Shown: positions 59,416-64,000 of the stretch, piece after piece
How positions within the stretch are numbered: position 1 is the first letter of the stretch
Layout: each line of letters starts with the position of its first letter
Assembly: GCA_965214795.1 (NCBI GenBank)
Contig: OZ243976.1
Span: forward strand, 2,542,001 to 2,606,000
Length of the DNA: 64,000 nt
Reading direction: 5' to 3'
Source of the DNA: JAJDXW01 sp965214795
GTDB lineage: Bacteria; Pseudomonadota; Gammaproteobacteria; HK1
Made by a program: the position numbers and the translations under genes
The notes under the pieces: generated by a model
The model's database searches: none
What the model saw: only the letters and a program-made list of their open reading frames with translations
What the model was told of the DNA's origin: nothing

Positions 59416-60122
59416 ACGGGCGGTTCGAAGACGAGTTCCGGCCCATCGCGGAGGTCGTGCTGCTCGCGGCCGAAGGGCCGGTCGCGGTCGACGATCTCGT
59501 GGCCCTCGCCGCGACCGAGAGCGAGATGAGCATGCAGGAGCTGCGCGATGCGGTACGGCGCGTGATCGGGGAGCTCGCCGCGGAGTGCGGGGGCCGGGGA
59601 CTCGAGCTCCGGGAGGTGGCGACCGGGTTTCGGTACCAGGTGCGGGGGGAGTACGCACGGTGGGTCGCCCGATTCCTCGGAGAACGACCGGCCCGGTATT
59701 CGCGGGCGCTGCTCGAGACCCTTGCGCTCGTTGCGTACCGCCAGCCGATCACTCGGGGAGAGATCGAGGAGGTGCGCGGGGTGAGTGTCGGCACCTCGAT
59801 CATGCGCACCCTTCACGACCGGGAGTGGATCCGGATCCTCTCCCATCGAGATGTTCCGGGCCGGCCCGCGCTGTACGGCATCACGCGAAAGTTCCTGGAC
59901 GACTTCGGGCTCAAGGGCGTGGAAGAGCTTCCTCCCCTGGACCGGATCCGGGACGTGGAGCCGGCGGATCTCTTTCCCGCCGGAGACGTGGGGGCGGGGA
60001 ACGAGCCGGGCGGGCGGGGGCTCGGGATCGCCGGAGGCGGCGGCCCGGGAGACGGCGCGGCCACTCCCGGTTCGACCGCTCATGAAGTTCCGGAAGACGG
60101 ATCGGATGGCGACGAAAGATAA
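59412..60122 (+). CDS. scpB: Segregation and condensation protein B
   Basis: A 236-residue ScpB with paired winged helices. Visible are IAEVVLLAAEGPVAVDDLV, LELREVATGFRYQVRGEYA, YSRALLETLALVAYRQPITRGEIEEVRGV and the later ILSHRDVPGRPALYGITRKFLDDFGL. It joins ScpA and SMC in chromosome organisation. The last ~50 residues are a Gly/Asp-rich tail. The start overlaps scpA (ATGA) and the end overlaps rluB. Confidence 0.95.
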   Translation: MNGRFEDEFRPIAEVVLLAAEGPVAVDDLVALAATESEMSMQELRDAVRRVIGELAAECGGRGLELREVATGFRYQVRGEYARWVARFLGERPARYSRALLETLALVAYRQPITRGEIEEVRGVSVGTSIMRTLHDREWIRILSHRDVPGRPALYGITRKFLDDFGLKGVEELPPLDRIRDVEPADLFPAGDVGAGNEPGGRGLGIAGGGGPGDGAATPGSTAHEVPEDGSDGDER

Positions 60123-61557
60123 GAAGGACGGTCCCCGGAGGGGCAGAGGGCCGGGCCCGAAATCGAGGCCGGTCGGCCGCCCGTCGCGGGGGGCGGAGAA
60201 TCGCCGTCCCGCGGCCCCGAAAGCGGGTTCGCGCCGGCGGTCGGCCGCATCCGACGAGCCGTTCCCGTCGTCCGGAGAGCGCTCGACCGGGCGCCCCGGA
60301 GCGCAGCGGCCGGGTCGGCGCCGGAAGATGCGGGAGGGGGAGGGGGAGAGGGAGACGGCCGGGCCGGGTCGCGGTCGGCCGGGGCGGCGCGCATCGGGGC
60401 GGGGCGCACCGGGGCGGCGGGAGACGGCTTCGCGGGATGATGCGGCGCCGGACCCGTTGCCGCCGCATTCGCGGCGCTCCCGGCAACGCCAAGGAGCGCA
60501 TGCGCGGGCGGATGAAGGCGGTGCTGCGTCCCGTCCCGGACCGGGCGGAGGTCGAAGAGCTTCGAAAGGGCGCGAATCGAGCCCGCGTGGGCGGCGCCCG
60601 GATGATCGGCGGTCACCCTCGCCGCGGGATGCCGGAGGCCGTCGGGCGGGGGAGGCTGACGGGAGGCGGCGGTCGGGCGGGGTGGGGAAGGGCAACGGTG
60701 GCCGGTCCGGACCGCGGCCCCGCCAACCGGAGGGGCGGTCGCCCGCGGACGGAGCGGATCCGACGGACGACCTCGCCTCCGAGCGCGTCCAGAAGCGCCT
60801 CGCCGCAGCCGGGGTGGGTTCCCGGCGAGTCGTGGATCAGTGGGTCGCGGAGGGCCGGGTCCGGGTCAACGGACGGGTCGCCGTAGCCGGCACCCGGATC
60901 CGCGCCGGGGATCGGGTCCGCATCGACGGCCGCCGGGTCTTCGTGCCGGCCGCCGAGACGTGCCGCCTGCTCCTCTATCACAAGCCGCCCGGCGAGGTGA
61001 CCACGCGGCGCGACCCCGAGGGCCGGCGGACGGTCTTCGACCGTCTGCCCCGCCTTCGCTCCGAGCGCTGGGTGGCGGTCGGTCGGCTCGACATCGGTAC
61101 CTCGGGCCTGATGCTCTTCGCGACGCACGGCGAGCTCGCCCACCGGCTCATGCACCCGCGCTACCGGATGGAGCGCGAGTACGCGGTGCGGATCCTTGGC
61201 GAGGTGGACGACGGCCTGCTCCGGCGCCTGCAGCGGGGCGTGGACCTCGACGACGGCCCGGCCCGCTTTCTCCGCATCACGGAGGAAGGCGGGGAGGGGG
61301 CCAACCGCTGGTACCGGGTGGTGCTGGAGGAGGGCCGCAACCGCGAGGTCCATCGCCTGTGGGAGTCGCAGGGGGTACGGGTCAGCCGGCTCATCCGGGT
61401 CCGCTTCGGGCCGGTCCGGCTCCCCTCGAGCCTTCGCGCGGGCGCGTTCATGGACGTCCCCGCCCGCGAGCGGGCCGTCCTCTTCGAGACGGTCGATCTC
61501 GAGGACCCGGGTCCTCCCGCGGCGGTCAGGCGCCGAGTGCTTCCGCGAGGTCGATGA
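60106..61557 (+). CDS. rluB: 23S rRNA pseudouridine synthase, RluB type, with long disordered N-terminus
   Basis: A 483-residue RsuA/RluB-family enzyme. The folded part begins near residue 225 with an S4 RNA-binding domain (RVQKRLAAAGVGSRRVVDQW), followed by the synthase domain with LLYHKPPGEVTTRRDPEGR, the catalytic aspartate in VGRLDIGTSGLMLFA, REYAVRILG and LEEGRNREVHRLWES. Position after scpAB favours RluB over RluE/RluF/RsuA. The first ~220 residues are almost wholly Arg, Gly, Pro, Asp and Ser and should be disordered; RluB proteins often have such extensions, but this one is at the long end. ATG at 60106, or 60082; both overlap scpB. Confidence 0.9.
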   Translation: MATKDKKDGPRRGRGPGPKSRPVGRPSRGAENRRPAAPKAGSRRRSAASDEPFPSSGERSTGRPGAQRPGRRRKMREGEGERETAGPGRGRPGRRASGRGAPGRRETASRDDAAPDPLPPHSRRSRQRQGAHARADEGGAASRPGPGGGRRASKGRESSPRGRRPDDRRSPSPRDAGGRRAGEADGRRRSGGVGKGNGGRSGPRPRQPEGRSPADGADPTDDLASERVQKRLAAAGVGSRRVVDQWVAEGRVRVNGRVAVAGTRIRAGDRVRIDGRRVFVPAAETCRLLLYHKPPGEVTTRRDPEGRRTVFDRLPRLRSERWVAVGRLDIGTSGLMLFATHGELAHRLMHPRYRMEREYAVRILGEVDDGLLRRLQRGVDLDDGPARFLRITEEGGEGANRWYRVVLEEGRNREVHRLWESQGVRVSRLIRVRFGPVRLPSSLRAGAFMDVPARERAVLFETVDLEDPGPPAAVRRRVLPRGR

Positions 61558-62245
61558 AGTCGTCCGCGACGATGTCGAAGCCTTCCTCGATCTCGAGACC
61601 CCGGGTGCGCCCCGGGCCGTGTTCGTGCGGGCGGCGCACGAAGGCGGTGCGGAAGCCGAGGGAACCCGCCGCCCGGAGGTCGTCGCCGTGGGCGGCGACC
61701 ATCATGCACTCGCCGGGGGCGAGCCCGAGCAGGGCGGCGGTCGTGAGATAGGCCTCGGGTTGCGGCTTGTAGCGGCGCGCCACCTCCGCCCCGAGCACCG
61801 CGTCCCAGGGAAGCCCGGCCCGCTTCGCCATGTTGACGAGGAGGGCGACGTTCCCGTTGGAGAGGGTCGCGAGCACGTACCGGCGTTTGAGCCGGGCGAG
61901 CCCCTCGACGGCGTCGGGCCAGGGATCCAGGCGATGCCACGCCCGGTTGAACTCGTCGACCGCGGCGGCGCTCACCCCGCCGTCTCCGACGGAGACCCCG
62001 AGCCCGCCGAGCAGCTTGCACAGGCTTTCCCGGTGGAGGTCGTCGAGCGGCGCCCAGGGGCGTTCCCCGTCACGCACCCGGGCGAGGGAAGGCTGGTAGA
62101 GCCCGCGCCAGTCGTCCGCGAATCGCTGCCAGTCCGCCTCGATGCCGTGGCGCTCGCCGAAGGCGCGGCCCTCGCGGGCGATCGAGGTGCGCCAGTCGAC
62201 CACGGTTCCGAAGACGTCGAACGTGAGGGCCTTGGGCGCGCGCAT
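61526..62245 (-). CDS. Haloacid dehalogenase type II family hydrolase
   Basis: A 239-residue HAD hydrolase. The nucleophile is in ALTFDVFGTVVDWRTS, motif II is VLATLSNGNVALL, and the region ARRYKPQPEAYLTTAALLGL with MMVAAHGDDLRAAGSLGFRTAFV supplies the lysine and acidic residues. This layout is that of L-2-haloacid dehalogenases, although many relatives act on other substrates. Its 3' end overlaps rluB by 32 bp in convergent orientation. Confidence 0.88.
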   Translation of the reverse strand: MRAPKALTFDVFGTVVDWRTSIAREGRAFGERHGIEADWQRFADDWRGLYQPSLARVRDGERPWAPLDDLHRESLCKLLGGLGVSVGDGGVSAAAVDEFNRAWHRLDPWPDAVEGLARLKRRYVLATLSNGNVALLVNMAKRAGLPWDAVLGAEVARRYKPQPEAYLTTAALLGLAPGECMMVAAHGDDLRAAGSLGFRTAFVRRPHEHGPGRTRGLEIEEGFDIVADDFIDLAEALGA

Positions 62246-62309
62246 GCACTTCTCCTGTGATGGTTCGCTTCCGGAACGGAACTCGAATGCCGAAGTGCGC
62301 GGGAGCGGT

Positions 62310-62843
62310 TCAGGCGGGCGGGGTCAGGGCGTCTTCGAGTGCGCGCTCGTGGGCCTCCCGGGATTCCGCGCCGAAGCAGCAGAGCACCACGCGCGTGAGG
62401 GACGGGTGCTCCGCGAGCCCGGCCGTCACCGTCCGGATCGCGATGCGGGCGGCCCGAGGAACCGGGAAACCATAGACTCCGGTGGAGATGGCCGGGAAGG
62501 CAATGGTCCGCACGCCGTGCTCGGAGGCCAGCCTGAGCGACTCCCGGTAGCAGCTTTCGAGCAGGGCGGCCTCCCGGTGGGCGCCCCCCCGCCATACCGG
62601 CCCGACGGTGTGGATGACGTGGCGGGCGGGAAGGGCGTGCCCGCCGGTGAGGCGGGCCTCCCCGGTCGGACACCCGCCGAGGCGACGGCATTCATCGAGG
62701 AGACCCGGGCCGGCCGCGCGGTGAATGGCGCCGTCCACCCCGCCGCCGCCGAGCAGCGACTCGTTTGCGGCGTTGACGATCGCGTCCACCTCGAACCGGG
62801 TGATGTCGCCCTCCGCGATCTCGATTCGTTTCGTTTCGTTCAC
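62310..62843 (-). CDS. Macrodomain protein (O-acetyl-ADP-ribose deacetylase YmdB-like)
   Basis: A 177-residue macrodomain. EGDITRFEVDAIVNAANESL, LGGGGVDGAIHRAAGPGLL, HVIHTVGPVWRGG and IAFPAISTGVYGFP are the ADP-ribose-binding loops. It would hydrolyse O-acetyl-ADP-ribose or remove ADP-ribose from proteins. The start is GTG at 62843; a longer frame to 62984 is Ser-rich and overlaps cbpM, so it is not preferred. Confidence 0.9.
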   Translation of the reverse strand: MNETKRIEIAEGDITRFEVDAIVNAANESLLGGGGVDGAIHRAAGPGLLDECRRLGGCPTGEARLTGGHALPARHVIHTVGPVWRGGAHREAALLESCYRESLRLASEHGVRTIAFPAISTGVYGFPVPRAARIAIRTVTAGLAEHPSLTRVVLCCFGAESREAHERALEDALTPPA

Positions 62844-62874
62844 GCCTGGTCCGGTCGGCTTCGAAGGCCGCATC

Positions 62875-63234
62875 CTACCGGGAGCGAGCCTGCCGAGCGA
62901 CGTCACGCACCCGTTCGGTGCGGCGCCGCACCCGCCGCCGTTCGAGGCGGAGCTGCTCGATCTCCTCGAGGAGATCGAGCGCAAGGGCCGCGCCCGGCCA
63001 GTTCACCCGCAGGTCGCGGGTGAGCTTGAGCGCCTTTTGCGCCCGCGTGACCGCGCTCCCCGGGAAGCTCCATTCCCCCGGAGCGGCACCCCGGGGCTCC
63101 AGCACCCCTTCCTCGACCATTTCGATGACGATCTCGGCATGTACTCCGCAGGCCCGGCAGAGCTCGTAGAGGGTGAAGACGGCTCGCTCGTCGAGGAGAG
63201 TCCCCGCGAGCTCGCGCTCGTCGCGTCGCTGCAT
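62875..63234 (-). CDS. cbpM: Chaperone modulator CbpM-like protein
   Basis: A 119-residue protein with a MerR-like helical body: FTLYELCRACGVHAEIVIEM, VEEGVLEPRG and ALKLTRDLRVNWPGAALALD LLEEIEQLR-type sequence near the end. CbpM inhibits or tunes the DnaJ-like CbpA. Its ATG shares one base with the cbpA stop, the usual cbpA-cbpM operon. Confidence 0.87.
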   Translation of the reverse strand: MQRRDERELAGTLLDERAVFTLYELCRACGVHAEIVIEMVEEGVLEPRGAAPGEWSFPGSAVTRAQKALKLTRDLRVNWPGAALALDLLEEIEQLRLERRRVRRRTERVRDVARQARSR

Positions 63235-64000
63235 CACCTGCCTCCCCCGAGGTCGGCTCGCGGGTCGAACGCCATCTCGCGCTTCATCCGTTCGTAGAGC
63301 CCGCGAGCCCCGTCCGTCTCGGCCCTCGGGGTCTGGATCTCGAGCACGACGTACTGGTCCCCGGGGGGCGCGCCGGGAAGTCCCCGCCCCTTGAGCCGGA
63401 GCTTCGCCCCGGTCCCGGAACCGGGCGGGATCCTGAGGTCGACGTCGCCACCGAGGGTCGGGGTGGTCACCGTCTCGCCGAGCGCGGCCTCCCACGGTGC
63501 GACCGGGAGGTCGAGGTGGACGTCTCGTCCCTGCGCATGGAAGATCCGGTGCGGGGCGAAGACCACCTCGAGATACAGATCGCCGGCCGTCGCCCCGCCG
63601 AGTCCCGGCCCCCCTTGCCCGCCAAGACGTATCCGTTGTCCCTGCATGACGCCCTTCGGGATCTTCACGTTCAGATTGTGCGGGCGCGGGACCAGGCGGC
63701 CCTGCCCGTCAAGCTCCGGAAGATCGATCGAGAGGCTCCGCGTCGCACCGTGGTAGGCATCCTCCAGCGAGATCACCACGCGGGCGTGGATGTCCTCGCC
63801 CTTCATCCGGATGTGGGTATGGCCGGCGCCCGAGCGCCGGCGTCCCGCGTCGCCGAACAACGATTCGAAGAACTCGCTGAACTCGCCAGTGTCGGTGTAC
63901 CCGCCGCCCCGGAATCCGAGGTCGGGTTCCCGGTCCGGCGGGGGGCGAAACTCCCGCCCCGCCTTCCAGTCGTCGCCGAACCGATCGTAGGCGGCGCGCT
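63234..64000 (-). CDS. cbpA: Curved-DNA-binding DnaJ-like chaperone CbpA (5' end outside window)
   Basis: About 255 C-terminal codons are visible; the J domain lies beyond the right edge. At the edge the frame reads RAAYDRFGDDWKAGREFRPPP, the region just after the J domain, then a Gly/Phe-rich linker (GEFSEFFESLFGDAGRR) and two C-terminal substrate-binding domains (LEDAYHGATRSLSIDLPELD, VKIPKGVMQGQRIRLGGQGG, DLYLEVVFAPHRIFHAQGRD, LRIPPGSGTGAKLRLKGRGL). The lack of zinc-finger cysteines makes it CbpA rather than DnaJ. Confidence 0.93.
   Translation of the reverse strand, partial: RAAYDRFGDDWKAGREFRPPPDREPDLGFRGGGYTDTGEFSEFFESLFGDAGRRRSGAGHTHIRMKGEDIHARVVISLEDAYHGATRSLSIDLPELDGQGRLVPRPHNLNVKIPKGVMQGQRIRLGGQGGPGLGGATAGDLYLEVVFAPHRIFHAQGRDVHLDLPVAPWEAALGETVTTPTLGGDVDLRIPPGSGTGAKLRLKGRGLPGAPPGDQYVVLEIQTPRAETDGARGLYERMKREMAFDPRADLGGGR

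Overview
The window looks like chromosomal DNA of a high-GC (roughly two-thirds G+C or more, by eye) Gram-negative bacterium, most likely a gammaproteobacterium. This rests on gene order and content: trxA divergent from an rhlB-type helicase, an lptM-like lipoprotein gene before lysA, glnA-glnL-glnG with NtrC boxes and a sigma-54 promoter, clpS-clpA, dapE-yciB divergent from trpS-scpA-scpB-rluB, an MlaC-like periplasmic protein, and cbpA-cbpM. No rRNA, tRNA or replication origin was recognised. The species cannot be named from sequence alone.

Layout. 1-12.7 kb is accessory and catabolic: the end of an AAA-ATPase/PD-(D/E)XK protein, an ABC ATPase plus binding protein without permeases, a dihydropyrimidinase-type hydrolase, a decayed Cas3-HD fragment, a CobW GTPase, a D-amino-acid aminotransferase, an HpaB-family flavoprotein and an HpcH/CitE-type lyase. 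12.8-18.6 kb is a variable patch: a Uma2 endonuclease, a secreted sugar dehydrogenase/cytochrome c gene split by a run of 14 G, a glucokinase remnant, a 2-hydroxyacid dehydrogenase and a VapBC pair. 18.6-26.7 kb holds a GMC oxidoreductase, RidA, a membrane adenylate/guanylate cyclase, an enoyl-CoA hydratase, a nitroreductase and a D-aminoacylase. 26.9-33.8 kb is mostly core: trxA, rhlB, an esterase, lptM, a three-repeat CRISPR-like array, lysA, and a PP-loop ATPase followed by a TusA-like sulfur carrier. 34.2-38.5 kb is the nitrogen control locus. 38.6-50.3 kb mixes a repeat-built coiled-coil protein, a frameshifted winged-helix gene, a DegP-type protease with a two-component system, a TVP38-flavoprotein fusion, a Fic protein and an HAD phosphatase. 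50.3-64 kb is core: HU, an MlaC-like protein, clpA/clpS, argD, dapE, yciB, trpS, scpAB, rluB, a macrodomain protein and cbpM/cbpA.

The most distinctive feature is the number of short non-coding elements bounded by inverted repeats. One family (A, 190-245 bp, six full or partial copies) begins and ends with versions of CCCGAAAAAATCACCGAC, and at five copies an end lies within about 15 bp of a stop codon. A second family (B) has two copies. Four further single-copy elements have long imperfect terminal inverted repeats, and one of these appears to be an internally deleted IS with the start of a transposase. Together with the Cas3-HD fragment and the orphan CRISPR-like array, this suggests a genome with much past mobile-element traffic and a decayed or displaced CRISPR-Cas system.
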